Assembly: GCF_017315755.1 (NCBI RefSeq)
Contig: NZ_JAFLRJ010000179.1
Span: forward strand, 1 to 53,697
Length of the DNA: 53,697 bases
Origin: Streptomyces beijiangensis
GTDB lineage: Bacteria > Actinomycetota > Actinomycetes > Streptomycetales > Streptomycetaceae
Direction of reading: 5' to 3'
Translations under genes and position numbers: made by a program
Shown: positions 16,017-24,320 of the stretch, in pieces
How the letters are laid out: every line of letters starts with the position of its first letter
Numbering within the stretch: the first letter of the stretch is position 1
Notes under the pieces: model-generated
What the model was told of the DNA's origin: nothing
What the model saw: the letters and a program-made list of their open reading frames with translations, nothing else
Databases searched by the model: none

Positions 16017-16898
16017 TCATTCGCGGAGCGCGAGGGCGAGGGCGAGCGCGCCCCGTACGGGCGGTGCGTCGAGCAGGACTGGTACGGTGCCGGGCAGCCC
16101 GTCGGCGAGAGCGCGCGCGAAGGCGTCGAAAAGGCGCTGCTGGGCGGTGATGACCCCGCCGGCCACCACGACCGCGTCGGTCCGCGCCCCGCGTGCGACC
16201 AGTCTGCCCACCAGGATGGCGAGTTGACGTCCGCCCTCCTCGATGACGTCCGCGGCCAGTGCGGAGCCCTCGTCGGCGGCCGCGAAGACCACCGGGGCGT
16301 GGCGTGCCCAGGTCTCCACACCGCCGTCCCAGCTCATGACGGCCGCCAGTTCGGGCAGGGCGGGGACGCCGAAGGCCGTGAGCAGCGCCTTCTCCAGCGG
16401 GTCGGGCGATGCCCCTTCGTCCGCGCGTCCGAGGACGGCCCGCGCTGCTTCCCGTACGAGCGCCGAACCCGAACCCTCGTCGCCGAGCACCCAGCCCCAG
16501 CCGCCCGCTGTCAGATGGGCGCCTGTCTCGCGGTGCCGTCCGACTGCTATCGAGCCGGTGCCCGCCACGACGCCCACACCGTGCTCGAACCCGGCTGCGG
16601 GGACAAGGAGTTCGGCGTCGTTGACGACGGTGACGGGCACGGAGAGCAGTGCCCGAAGTTCGTCGGCAAGGCTCTCGCACTGCTCGGGCGTCTCGCTGGC
16701 ATGCGCGCCGACGGCGATCCGCGCCGGGACACTCGTCAGCTTCGCCACGATCCAGGCCGCGGCTTCCGGGAGGGACCGGGTCTGCCATCCGGTGCTCGGC
16801 AGGGTGCGGTCCTCGATCACGGTGCCGTCGTGCGCGTGCGCGAGGACGATGCGGGTCTTGGTACCGCCGATGTCGATCCCGGCGACGGTGCTGCGCAT
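16017..16898 (-). CDS. N-acetylglucosamine kinase-like protein (BadF/BadG/BcrA/BcrD ATPase fold)
   Basis: The 293-residue ASKHA-fold kinase has phosphate-1 loop VAGIDIGGTKTRIVLAHAHD, VVAGTGSIAVGRH near residue 112 (phosphate-2), GGWGWVLGDEGSGSALVREA (sugar site) and VVVAGGVITAQQ (adenosine motif). GDEGSG is characteristic of GlcNAc kinases of the BadF/BadG group. It is divergent from a GNAT gene 94 bp away, a pairing consistent with amino-sugar salvage (phosphorylation and acetylation). No DasR-type palindrome is visible upstream. Confidence 0.88.
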   Translation of the reverse strand: MRSTVAGIDIGGTKTRIVLAHAHDGTVIEDRTLPSTGWQTRSLPEAAAWIVAKLTSVPARIAVGAHASETPEQCESLADELRALLSVPVTVVNDAELLVPAAGFEHGVGVVAGTGSIAVGRHRETGAHLTAGGWGWVLGDEGSGSALVREAARAVLGRADEGASPDPLEKALLTAFGVPALPELAAVMSWDGGVETWARHAPVVFAAADEGSALAADVIEEGGRQLAILVGRLVARGARTDAVVVAGGVITAQQRLFDAFARALADGLPGTVPVLLDAPPVRGALALALALRE

Positions 16899-16992
16899 AC
16901 GAGGAGCTCCTCGGTGGTGGGGACGGCGTGGTGCCCGTGAGTCTGCCAGGGCGGGCGGGTGCCATCGCAGGTGAGGCGCGTAGGCTGCCGAG

Positions 16993-17649
16993 GTGAGCGC
17001 CGAACTGCAGGACCGTGAGCCGATAAGTATCGAGATACGCCCTTACGCGGCTTTCGATCTGCCCGGGATGTACCGGGTCTGTCTGCAGACCGGGGCCTCC
17101 GGCCAGGACGCGACCGCCCTCTACCGCGATCCGGATCTGCTGGCCCACATCTATGCGGGCCCCTATCCGGTGGCCGATCCCGGTCTGAGTTTCGTCGCGG
17201 CCGACGAGCAGGGTGTGCTCGGCTATGTCGTGGCGACGGCCGACAGCCATGGATTCGACGCCTGGCTCGAGAAGACCTGGCTGCCCCCGCTGCGCCACCG
17301 CTATCCGCGTTCGCTCGCCGCGGACCCGGGGGACGGAACCCTCGACTGGCAGCGCGTGGAACAGATCCACACCCCCCGCCCTTCGGGCCCGGACGCCCTG
17401 TACGACCGCTGGCCCGCCCATCTCCACATCGACATCCTGCCGCGCGGGCAGGGCACGGGTCTCGGCCGGAGGCTGATCGATGTCCTGCTCGACGCCTTGC
17501 GCGAGCGCGGGGTCCGGGGGCTGCACCTGAGTGTGGGCGCCAGTAATCCGGGGGCGCGCGCCTTCTATCTGAAGCTCGGGTTCACGGAGGCCGAGCGGCA
17601 CGGCTGGGGGTCGGTCATGGTGATCGACCCGACGGACGTCAGGGGCTAG
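16993..17649 (+). CDS. GNAT family N-acetyltransferase
   Basis: The 218-residue protein starts at GTG (VSAELQDREPISIEIRPYAA). It contains AHLHIDILPRGQ, motif A GTGLGRRLIDVLL, and SNPGARAFYLKLGF. It is a clear relative of the protein at 5649-6275, sharing the AHLHID(L/I)LP signature and similar spacing throughout, so the two are paralogues or share an origin. Divergence from the GlcNAc kinase-like gene suggests an amino-sugar or sugar-amine acceptor; that is inference. The stop overlaps the convergent permease gene by 4 bp. Confidence 0.88.
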   Translation: MSAELQDREPISIEIRPYAAFDLPGMYRVCLQTGASGQDATALYRDPDLLAHIYAGPYPVADPGLSFVAADEQGVLGYVVATADSHGFDAWLEKTWLPPLRHRYPRSLAADPGDGTLDWQRVEQIHTPRPSGPDALYDRWPAHLHIDILPRGQGTGLGRRLIDVLLDALRERGVRGLHLSVGASNPGARAFYLKLGFTEAERHGWGSVMVIDPTDVRG

Positions 17650-18437
17650 CGCAGCAGCAGCTGGACGCCGCCGAGGATCGTCGCGCCGATCACCAGCCTC
17701 TCGAAGAGCCGCTGGTCGATCCGGTCCACGCAGTACCTGCCGATGATCGCGCCGGGGACGACGAAGGCCACCAGCAGCGCGTCGAGGAGCAGGGACTTCG
17801 CGTCGATCAGGCCGAGCCCGACGCTGAAGGGGACCTTGGCGGTGTTGACGATGAGGAAGAACCACGCCGACGTGCCCAGGAAGCCGAGCTTCCGGAATCC
17901 GGCGGAGAGCAGATAGAGGGACATGACCGGGCCGCCGGCGTTGGCGACCATGGTGGTGAAACCACCGAGGATTCCGTACGAGCGCGCCTTGACGCGGCCC
18001 GCGCGGGTCGCCCCGTCGTCCGGTGCCTCGTCGGTCGGTGCCTCGTCGGTCGCGCTGCGTCGCCGCCAGAGTGTGACGCCTGCCATCAGCAGGAGGATCT
18101 CCCCGATCGAGGTCCGTACGGCGCCGTCGTCGGCCCAGAAGAGGAAGGCGGTGCCGATCACCACACCCACGGCGACGGCGGGGAACAGCCGCCAGAGCGT
18201 GGGCCAGTGGGCGTGTCTGCGGTACGTGCGTACGGCCAGCAGGTCGCCGGCGATCAGAATCGGCAGCAGTACGCCGGTCGATTCACGGGCGGGCAGTACG
18301 GCGGCGAAGACCGCGAGGCTGACGGTGTTGGCGCCGCTGACCGCGGTCTTGGAGAAGCCGACGAGCGCGGCTGCCGCGGCGAGCGCGACCATTCCCCAGA
18401 TGCTGGGTGAACCTATGAGCGTGTCCATGTTGATCAC
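17646..18437 (-). CDS. TauE/SafE-family sulfite exporter-like permease
   Basis: The 263-residue protein has about eight membrane spans in two repeats. The first repeat carries AAALVGFSKTAVSGANTVSL and the second MVANAGGPVMSLYLLSAGFR, the paired signatures of the TauE/SafE (DUF81) family. Members move sulfite, sulfoacetate or other organosulfur anions. The GTG at 18437 is used; ATG 18428 is an equally possible start three codons in. A short charged, Thr/Asp-rich loop (about residues 128-145) separates the halves. Confidence 0.9.
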   Translation of the reverse strand: MINMDTLIGSPSIWGMVALAAAAALVGFSKTAVSGANTVSLAVFAAVLPARESTGVLLPILIAGDLLAVRTYRRHAHWPTLWRLFPAVAVGVVIGTAFLFWADDGAVRTSIGEILLLMAGVTLWRRRSATDEAPTDEAPDDGATRAGRVKARSYGILGGFTTMVANAGGPVMSLYLLSAGFRKLGFLGTSAWFFLIVNTAKVPFSVGLGLIDAKSLLLDALLVAFVVPGAIIGRYCVDRIDQRLFERLVIGATILGGVQLLLR

Positions 18438-18444
18438 ACATGCT

Positions 18445-18790
18445 AGGTCCTGTCCGGCGGATCAGGCCGCCTGCGATTTGCGTTGAGCAACTGGCACTGG
18501 TGAGCGGTGGTCTGGTGCACTGCGCTTCGCTCCGTCTCGGCTCTTGATTCATCCTCCGGATGCCGAGCGCAGCTGCAAGGCGGAGGAGGGCGACAACGCG
18601 AATGGGGCCTCCCCTGCTCAATGGGGCCTCCCCTGCTCGAACGAAGTTGAGAGCTTGGGGAAGAAGCCGAGAGCTTGGGGAAGTTGGCAACTGACGACAA
18701 CGCCGGAGGGGGTCCCCCCTGCTCCTTAAGAGCTTGGGGGAGTGCGCACCAGACCGGCGCGACCGCGGCATGATCCGCCGGACAGGGCCT
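18445..18790. mobile_element. MITE-like element with 26-bp terminal inverted repeats
   Basis: Bases 18445-18470 and 18765-18790 are inverted copies with 24 of 26 identities, sharing the core CCTGTCCGGCGGATCA. Sub-terminal arms (18509-18520 and 18746-18755, GGTCTGGTGC) extend the symmetry. The roughly 346-bp interior has no convincing gene and consists largely of nested repeats. The shape (terminal repeats, no transposase, intergenic) fits a miniature transposable element moved in trans. It fills most of the 390-bp gap between the TauE gene and the GH31 gene. I see no clear target-site duplication. Confidence 0.65.
18601..18742. repeat. nested tandem repeats inside the MITE-like element
   Basis: Two perfect, directly adjacent 19-bp copies of AATGGGGCCTCCCCTGCTC occupy 18601-18619 and 18620-18638. 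GAGAGCTTGGGGAAG then occurs at 18649-18663 and 18669-18683 (20-bp period), with a related copy AAGAGCTTGGGGGAG at 18728-18742. CCCCTGCTC and GAGAGCTTGGGG are partly self-complementary, so each unit can fold into a hairpin. I recall this type as a common Streptomyces intergenic repeat family. Confidence 0.8.
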
Positions 18791-18827
18791 GGGGGCCGCC
18801 CGGAGGCGACCCCCAGCTGAGGTGCGG

Positions 18828-21527
18828 TTATCGCAGTTCGACCGAGAAGCCGTGGTCCGTGGAGAGGGACCGCGTCCTGATGTGTGTCACTCCGGTCGCG
18901 GGGTCGGTGTACCAGCCGGAGGCAGCCGCATCGAACGCCTTCGCGTCCGCGAGGTGCGGCAGCTTGCCGCCCGCCGCCACGACCTGCTTCGGTGCGGTCT
19001 TGGCGTGCACCGTGAAGCCGTACGAGCGCGAGGCCGCCTTGCCGTCGTAACGGCCCACGCTCGCACCGACCTTGATGACGGTCGCCCTGCCGTGGCCGGG
19101 TGCGCGCACCTCGACCTGCTGGGTGGCCGAGGAGCCCTTCGCGTACTTGCGCGTCACGCCGTCGTCCTCGTACAGCGTGTACTTGGTGGTGCCCTGCGGG
19201 TAGATGTCGTAGTCGAGCTCGCCCTTGTCGCGGGTCTGCCAGGATGTCGTGCCCTTGGGCCACATCGGCACGATCGCGCCGCTCTTCACGAACAGCGGGA
19301 GCGTGTCCAGGGGCGCCGCGTAGTTGTCGACGGTCGTCGGGCCCTGGTACGTCTTGCCCGTCCAGTAGTCGGTCCAGGTGCCCTTGGGCAGGTAGATGCC
19401 GTTGCGGACGCTGGTGTCGCTGTAGACCGGCGCGACCAGGAAGTCCGGGCCCGACATGAACTCGTACTTGGCGTCGGCGCCGAGCGTCGCCGGGTCGTCC
19501 GGGTACTCCAGGGAGAGCGGCCGCACCGCGCCGACGCCGGTCTTCGTGGCGTCCTTGGAGAGCGTGTACATGTACGGCAGCAGCCGCTCCTTGAGCTGCA
19601 GGTACTTGCGGTTGATGGAGGTGTACGGCTCCCCGTCCAGCCAGGGCTGCTGGTCGATGGGCTTCTTGGTGGTGATGTCGCTCGACCAGCCGTCCATCGT
19701 CATGATGGTCGGGAGGAAAGCCTTCCACTGCAGGTCACGGGCGTACATCTTGGCGTCGTGGCGGTAGATGGAGCCGACGTCACCGGTGTTGTACGCGATG
19801 CCCGAGAGGGTCGCCCCCGCGTACGTCGGGATCTGCCAGCGGATGTAGTCCCACGACAGGGACTGGTCGCCGCTCCACAGCACGCTGCAGCGCTGGGCGC
19901 CCGCCCAGGAGACGGGCATCCAGACGAAGCCGCGGGCGTCGCTGTTGTCCTCGATGCCGGCCTTGGCCTCGTCGCAGGCGTCGAGCGCCATGCCGTAGCC
20001 GCCGCCGACCCAGGCGACGTCGAGCTTGCGTACCCGGACGCCCGCCTTGGCCTCGTCGGCCTGGTTGGGCAGTCCGTCCTGGGTCCAGAGGCCGAGCTGG
20101 GCGTTGTTCTTGTTCAGGCCCGCGCCGGTCTCGGGGAGGTTCTCGTAGCCGCAGCCGTAGCCGTCGTTGACGAGCATCCAGCCGAGCGGCATCTGGTTCT
20201 GGACGTAGCCGTCGGAGACCTTCAGCGCGTCCAGGGTGTGGCGCTCGCCGCGGTTGGCGTTGTGGAGGTAGCAGTCGGAGTCGCCGGGCTCCAGGCCGTA
20301 CACCGGCGGCATGAAGGGCTTGCCGACCAGCGAGGTGTACTTGCCGATGACCTTCTTCGTGTCACCGGTGAAGTAGTACGCGTCCAGGCGGCGTTCCTGC
20401 TGGCCGGTGCGGACGTGCGGCCCGAAGTCGTAGACGCCGGGGGTCATGGTGTTGCGGAAGACCCCGTAGCCGGCCGTGGAGAGGTAGAACGGCTGGGAGT
20501 TGTTGAAGCCGCCCTCGTTCCAGTTGGTGTTGTTGCCGACGTTCATGACCTGGTCGCGGTGGGAGAACGAACCGTTCTGCTCACCGCCGCCGAAGAACTG
20601 CTCGGTGGCACCTCGGCCCAGGCTCTGGCGCATCCCGCCCGACGTCCAGCGCAGGGGCGCGTCCTCCTGCCAGACGGGCGTGCGGTTGTCGGCCTTGTAG
20701 AGGCCGAAGCGCAGCGGCTTCTTGTAGACGCGCAGCACGGTGTCCTTGGAGCGGATGCCGTAGTAGGTGCCCGCGTCGAAGGAGCTCGTGTGCCGCTGGG
20801 CCGCGGGCTGCGTCCGGATCATGTGGCTGCCGGGCGGGTCGGCGAGGACGCCGTCCGGGGAGGCCTGCAGGCGCAGCGCGTCGTCGGCGAGGAAGTCGGC
20901 GCGCGCCTTGAGGGCGCCGGCCGCGATCTCGTACGTACCGTGCGAGCCGCTGAAGCCGGTGAGGTTGCCCGCGTCGGTGGCCTCGGGGAGGTAGGCCTTG
21001 CCGGTGAAGGAGTTGTTGTGGACGTCGTAGGGGACGACGACCACGTGGTACGTCCCGGACGCCTTCGGGATGACCGTGGCCTCGGGATCGGCCGTGCCCG
21101 CGCTCTCGGCGACCTTCTTTCCCGCCGAGTCGTAGATGTACATGTCGAAGTCGTCGGTGGGCGTCTCCCACTGGATGGAGACGGGGACACCGCCCTCGGG
21201 GTTGTCGTCCCACTGCCCGGCCGGCGGATTCACCGTCAGGTCGAAGCGGTCGCAGACTGCGTTGTCCGGGTCGTCCGCGGCGGCGGGACACTTGTCCGGC
21301 GAGCCGACGGTGCCCTGGGGATAGACCGGGCTCTTCCAGCTGACGCTCTTGCTCGCACTGTCCAGGACGCCCGAGGGCGGGGTCGCCGCCTGGGCCGAGG
21401 AGGCCGGGACGGTCAGGAGGGTGAGGGCGAGGACGGCCGCCGCCCCGGCGGCGGTCGCCGGCCGACCGGGCCGGTTTCTGAAGATGCGCCGGCTTCTGGG
21501 GATGAGCCGGTTTCGGAAGATCCGCAA
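18828..21527 (-). CDS. secreted glycoside hydrolase family 31 (alpha-glucosidase/alpha-xylosidase)
   Basis: This large enzyme is 899 residues from the preferred TTG at 21527 (GGAG 8 nt upstream); an ORF continues to 21638 but lacks a matching ribosome binding site. The signal peptide has an Arg-rich n-region with a repeated RIFRNR, then AGAAAVLALTLLTVPASSAQ/A. A PPC-like beta domain follows at about residues 85-180 (SIQWETPTDDFDMYIYDSAG), then the GH31 N-domain, catalytic barrel (KLDVAWVGGGYGMALDACDE, then WSGDQSLSWDYIRWQIP with the likely acid/base Asp) and C-terminal beta domains. It probably releases glucose or xylose from alpha-linked oligosaccharides outside the cell. The divergent ROK gene is its probable regulator. 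Confidence 0.93.
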   Translation of the reverse strand: MRIFRNRLIPRSRRIFRNRPGRPATAAGAAAVLALTLLTVPASSAQAATPPSGVLDSASKSVSWKSPVYPQGTVGSPDKCPAAADDPDNAVCDRFDLTVNPPAGQWDDNPEGGVPVSIQWETPTDDFDMYIYDSAGKKVAESAGTADPEATVIPKASGTYHVVVVPYDVHNNSFTGKAYLPEATDAGNLTGFSGSHGTYEIAAGALKARADFLADDALRLQASPDGVLADPPGSHMIRTQPAAQRHTSSFDAGTYYGIRSKDTVLRVYKKPLRFGLYKADNRTPVWQEDAPLRWTSGGMRQSLGRGATEQFFGGGEQNGSFSHRDQVMNVGNNTNWNEGGFNNSQPFYLSTAGYGVFRNTMTPGVYDFGPHVRTGQQERRLDAYYFTGDTKKVIGKYTSLVGKPFMPPVYGLEPGDSDCYLHNANRGERHTLDALKVSDGYVQNQMPLGWMLVNDGYGCGYENLPETGAGLNKNNAQLGLWTQDGLPNQADEAKAGVRVRKLDVAWVGGGYGMALDACDEAKAGIEDNSDARGFVWMPVSWAGAQRCSVLWSGDQSLSWDYIRWQIPTYAGATLSGIAYNTGDVGSIYRHDAKMYARDLQWKAFLPTIMTMDGWSSDITTKKPIDQQPWLDGEPYTSINRKYLQLKERLLPYMYTLSKDATKTGVGAVRPLSLEYPDDPATLGADAKYEFMSGPDFLVAPVYSDTSVRNGIYLPKGTWTDYWTGKTYQGPTTVDNYAAPLDTLPLFVKSGAIVPMWPKGTTSWQTRDKGELDYDIYPQGTTKYTLYEDDGVTRKYAKGSSATQQVEVRAPGHGRATVIKVGASVGRYDGKAASRSYGFTVHAKTAPKQVVAAGGKLPHLADAKAFDAAASGWYTDPATGVTHIRTRSLSTDHGFSVELR

Positions 21528-21756
21528 GGAGTGTTCTCCGTTCGTACCGCACAGCAGAGTGGGCGAGACTTGCTCAAAGTTGCTTGGAACACTGGGATTT
21601 CGAGCATCACGATTCACCTCTCGGTCAGTACATGTCAACGACCTGCCTGTACCGGAACGGTAAAAGGGAGTTCCCGGGTCCCACTTCGCAGGAATGGCAC
21701 ACAGCCTTAACTCCCCGCCGTTGACCGTCCCTTGTCCGGATTGCCAGCATCACCCC
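21528..21756. promoter_or_regulatory. divergent promoter region of the GH31 and ROK genes
   Basis: This 229-bp gap is the only place for both promoters. A direct repeat of TTGCT at 21570-21574 and 21580-21584 (10-bp period) and the dyad-like GGAACGGTAAAAGGGAGTTC near 21654 are the only ordered elements I see. Neither is diagnostic. Regulation by the adjacent ROK protein is inferred. Confidence 0.35.
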
Positions 21757-22998
21757 ATGCCGCCCGCCACGAGCACCGCTCCGCTGCCGCCGCCCCTCCT
21801 TCGCGCCCTGCCCGCACCCTTGGAACCCCCCGGCCGGGCCGATGGCACCGGCCCTTCCGCCGTCCTGCGTACGGTGCTGCGCGAGGGCCCGCTCGCCCGT
21901 ACGGCGCTCTCACGGACCACCGGCCTCAGCCCGGCCGCCGTCTCACGGCACACCGCGGATCTCATCGGACTCGGCCTGCTGCACGAACTCGCCCCGCCCG
22001 CCGGGCCGCCGCGCGCGGGCCGTCCGCAGATCCCCGTCGGCATCGATCCGGCCCACCATGTGGTCTGCGGGGTGCACATCGCGCTCACCCACACCACGTT
22101 CGCGGTCGTCGACCTGCTCGGCCGGGTCACCGCCTTCCAGCGGATCCCGCACAGCGGCGACGCCCCCGGTGTGCTCGGACAGATCCTGCACCACCTGCCC
22201 GCCTTCCTGGCACGCCGGGCAGCCGGGCGCTCGGTCCTCGGCATCGGGGTGGTGACGGGCGGCTGGGTGGACAGCGCCCAGGGCGTCGTCGTCGAGCACG
22301 ACCCGCTGGGCTGGCGGGACATTCCCGTACGGGAGACCCTCGCGGCCGGGACCCGGCTCCCGGTCCATGTCGACGGCCACGCACGGGCGCTGGCGCAGGC
22401 CGAGCTGCTGTTCGGGGCGGCATCGCGCCGCACCGAGATGGTGCAGCTCTTCGTCGCCAATGTGGTGGACGCGGCGATCGCCACCGGCGGGTCGGTGCTG
22501 CGCGGCCGGAGGTCAGGGGCCGGTGATGTGGCCCATCTGCCGCTCGGGGACCCGGAGTTGAGGTGCGGCTGCGGACGGCGCGGCTGTCTGCAGGACGCGG
22601 TCTCCGACCGCGCTGTCGCCGGGCGGGCGTTCGAGGCCGGGATCATCCCGGCCCCCCGGTTCCCGCTGCTGCTGCAGCGGGCCGGGGACGGCGACCCGGC
22701 GGCGCTGCGCATCCTGCGCGAGCGGCTCCGTACGACAGGACGCGCCTGCGCCCTCCTGCTCGACGTCATCAACCCCGAAGTGCTGGTGCTCACCGACACG
22801 ACCGCCATCCATCTGCCGGAGCTGCTCCCCGACCTGTACGAGGAGATCGCCGCGCACTCCCATCTGTGCACCGACCCGGAACGGGCCGTCGTTCCGACCC
22901 CGTTCGGCAGCCAGGTGCTCGGGGTCGCCGCCGGGGCGGTGGTCCTGGACGCGGTCTACCGCAGGCCCATGGACCTGCGTACCGCACGCTCCGCATGA
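21757..22998 (+). CDS. ROK-family transcriptional regulator
   Basis: The 413-residue protein has an N-terminal winged HTH (SAVLRTVLREGPLARTALSR, GLSPAAVSRHTADL), then the ROK sugar-kinase-like fold with the zinc motif CGCGRRGCLQ near residues 270-279. The ATP loop is degenerate, as in NagC/XylR-type repressors. ATG 21757 (MPPATSTAPLPPPLLRALP) is preferred; an upstream ATG at 21694 would add 21 residues containing two extra Cys. Divergent from the secreted GH31, it probably represses it until a sugar product binds. Confidence 0.9.
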   Translation: MPPATSTAPLPPPLLRALPAPLEPPGRADGTGPSAVLRTVLREGPLARTALSRTTGLSPAAVSRHTADLIGLGLLHELAPPAGPPRAGRPQIPVGIDPAHHVVCGVHIALTHTTFAVVDLLGRVTAFQRIPHSGDAPGVLGQILHHLPAFLARRAAGRSVLGIGVVTGGWVDSAQGVVVEHDPLGWRDIPVRETLAAGTRLPVHVDGHARALAQAELLFGAASRRTEMVQLFVANVVDAAIATGGSVLRGRRSGAGDVAHLPLGDPELRCGCGRRGCLQDAVSDRAVAGRAFEAGIIPAPRFPLLLQRAGDGDPAALRILRERLRTTGRACALLLDVINPEVLVLTDTTAIHLPELLPDLYEEIAAHSHLCTDPERAVVPTPFGSQVLGVAAGAVVLDAVYRRPMDLRTARSA

Positions 22999-23072
22999 GG
23001 GCGGCGCGGGGGTTTGTTCCACGCCGTCGCCAATCATTGCCGGGGGCCTGCCCGCTGGTCGAGAATCAGGGC

Positions 23073-23186
23073 ATGGACGCAACAGTGAGGGCCGCGGCGC
23101 GGGACGCCGCCGGGCGGGAGACGGTCAACGCCTTCCGCGCCCATCACTTCGCCGGTCTCGGCTGTCGTCGCAGCGCCGTGCGCTGA
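23073..23186 (+). CDS. Cys-containing leader peptide of the sulfonate operon
   Basis: A 37-codon ORF beginning MDATVRAAARDAAG ends RAHHFAGLGCRRSAVR, 105 bp before the substrate-binding protein gene. Actinobacteria have many short putative leader peptides upstream of sulfur genes whose C-terminal end holds a Cys followed by Arg (CR or CRR). They are thought to sense cysteine supply by ribosome stalling. The CRR tail and location fit that class, although the usual HIDL-type motif is degenerate (AHHFAGL). The ribosome binding site is modest (CAGGG). Confidence 0.6.
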   Translation: MDATVRAAARDAAGRETVNAFRAHHFAGLGCRRSAVR

Positions 23187-23201
23187 CACGCGCACACTCC
23201 T

Positions 23202-23255
23202 CAGTTTCTCCCAGTTTCTCCAGTTCTCCCAACGGCCCTTTTCTGTGGGTCCGTT
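23202..23255 (+). promoter_or_regulatory. pyrimidine repeat and hairpin between leader peptide and SBP
   Basis: Three tandem copies of CAGTTTCTC or close variants (23202-23210, 23212-23220, 23221-23228) form a pyrimidine-rich single-stranded tract. They are followed by a hairpin: AACGG+CCC (23231-23238) pairs with GGG+CCGTT (23247-23255, one bulged T at 23250). An unstructured tract followed by a stem after a Cys leader peptide suggests an attenuation switch. Whether it is Rho-dependent or intrinsic is unclear. Confidence 0.45.
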
Positions 23256-23291
23256 CACCCCTGCCGCCCTCCCCTGGAGCTGAGCTCTGCC

Positions 23292-24320
23292 ATGACATTT
23301 TCCGCTGCGCGCCACCGATTGCTCGCCACCGCCCTCGCCCTCGCACTGCTGCCCTTCGCCGCCGCCTGCGGCGGTGAGTCCAGTGCCGCCGAAGGGACGG
23401 GCGGCGGCAAGGTGACCCTGCGCATCGGCGACCAGGGGCAGAGTCTGCTCACCACGCTCAAGGTCTACGGACAGCTCAAGAACCTTCCGTACGACGTGAA
23501 GATCAGCCAGTTCGACAGCGGCCCGCTGGTGAACCAGGGGCTGCAGGCCGGTGTGATCGACTTCGGCGTGCTGGGCGACACCCCCGCCGTACTCGCGCAG
23601 GCCAGCGGCATCCCGGCGAAGGTCGTCTCGGTGACCCGGACGGTCGGCCCCGGCTACACCCTCGTCGCCCGCGCCGGCAGCGGCATCACCTCGATCGGCG
23701 ACCTCAAGGGCAAGAAGATCGCCTTCTCCAAGAACACCGCCAACCACGGATTCCTGCTGCGCGTGCTCGACAAGGCCGGGCTGAAGCAGAAGGACATCAC
23801 GCCCGTCGACGTACCACTGCAGAACGTCGGGAACGTACTGGAGTCGGGGACGGTCGACGCCGCGACCGTCAGCGAGGAGACCCGCGCCAAGTACCTCCAG
23901 GCTCACCCGGACGCCGTCCAGGTCATCAACGGCCGTACGGTGACGCCCGGTTATGCCTTCCGGATCGCGACCGACAAGGCCCTCGCCGACCCGGCCAAAC
24001 GCAAGGCGCTCCTCGACTTCGCCCAGCGTCTGTCGACGGCGAACACGTGGATCGCCGGCCATCGGGACGCCTGGGTCCAGGCGTACTACGTCAAGATCCG
24101 CAAGCAGACTCCCGCGCTCGGCCGGCAGGTGTTCGAGGCCGTCGGCCGCACTTCCTACGTCCCCGTGGACGACGCGGTGATCCAGGCCCAGCAGAAGCAG
24201 GCCGATCTCTTCACCGCCAACGGCCAACTGCCCGGAAAGGTCGACCTCTCCGGGCAGTTCGATCCATCCGTATCCAGGGATTTCAACGCCCGCACCGTAC
24301 AGAAGGGTTCCTCCTCATGA
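23292..24320 (+). CDS. ABC transporter substrate-binding lipoprotein, sulfonate/taurine type
   Basis: This 342-residue lipoprotein has signal peptide RHRLLATALALALLPFAAAC with the lipidated Cys at residue 26. The mature part follows the SsuA/TauA plan: VTLRIGDQGQ, then GVIDFGVLGDTPAVLAQASG, GSGITSIGDLKGKKIAFSKN and TVDAATVSEE. It captures alkanesulfonates or related organosulfur anions outside the membrane. It is the first structural gene of a four-gene operon (SBP, dioxygenase, permease, ATPase) with overlapping ends. Confidence 0.92.
   Translation: MTFSAARHRLLATALALALLPFAAACGGESSAAEGTGGGKVTLRIGDQGQSLLTTLKVYGQLKNLPYDVKISQFDSGPLVNQGLQAGVIDFGVLGDTPAVLAQASGIPAKVVSVTRTVGPGYTLVARAGSGITSIGDLKGKKIAFSKNTANHGFLLRVLDKAGLKQKDITPVDVPLQNVGNVLESGTVDAATVSEETRAKYLQAHPDAVQVINGRTVTPGYAFRIATDKALADPAKRKALLDFAQRLSTANTWIAGHRDAWVQAYYVKIRKQTPALGRQVFEAVGRTSYVPVDDAVIQAQQKQADLFTANGQLPGKVDLSGQFDPSVSRDFNARTVQKGSSS

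Noticed and set aside
16899..16992. A DasR site in front of the GlcNAc kinase-like gene
   Set aside because: No sequence close to the TGGTCTAGACCA-type palindrome is present in the gap.
18601..18742. The tandem repeats as a CRISPR array
   Set aside because: The units are adjacent or unevenly spaced with no unique spacers of constant length and no cas genes nearby.
18822..21710. A 962-codon open frame on the plus strand opposite the GH31 gene
   Set aside because: The GH31 reading frame has clear catalytic motifs and a signal peptide; the opposite frame is repetitive Val/Gly/Arg without domains.
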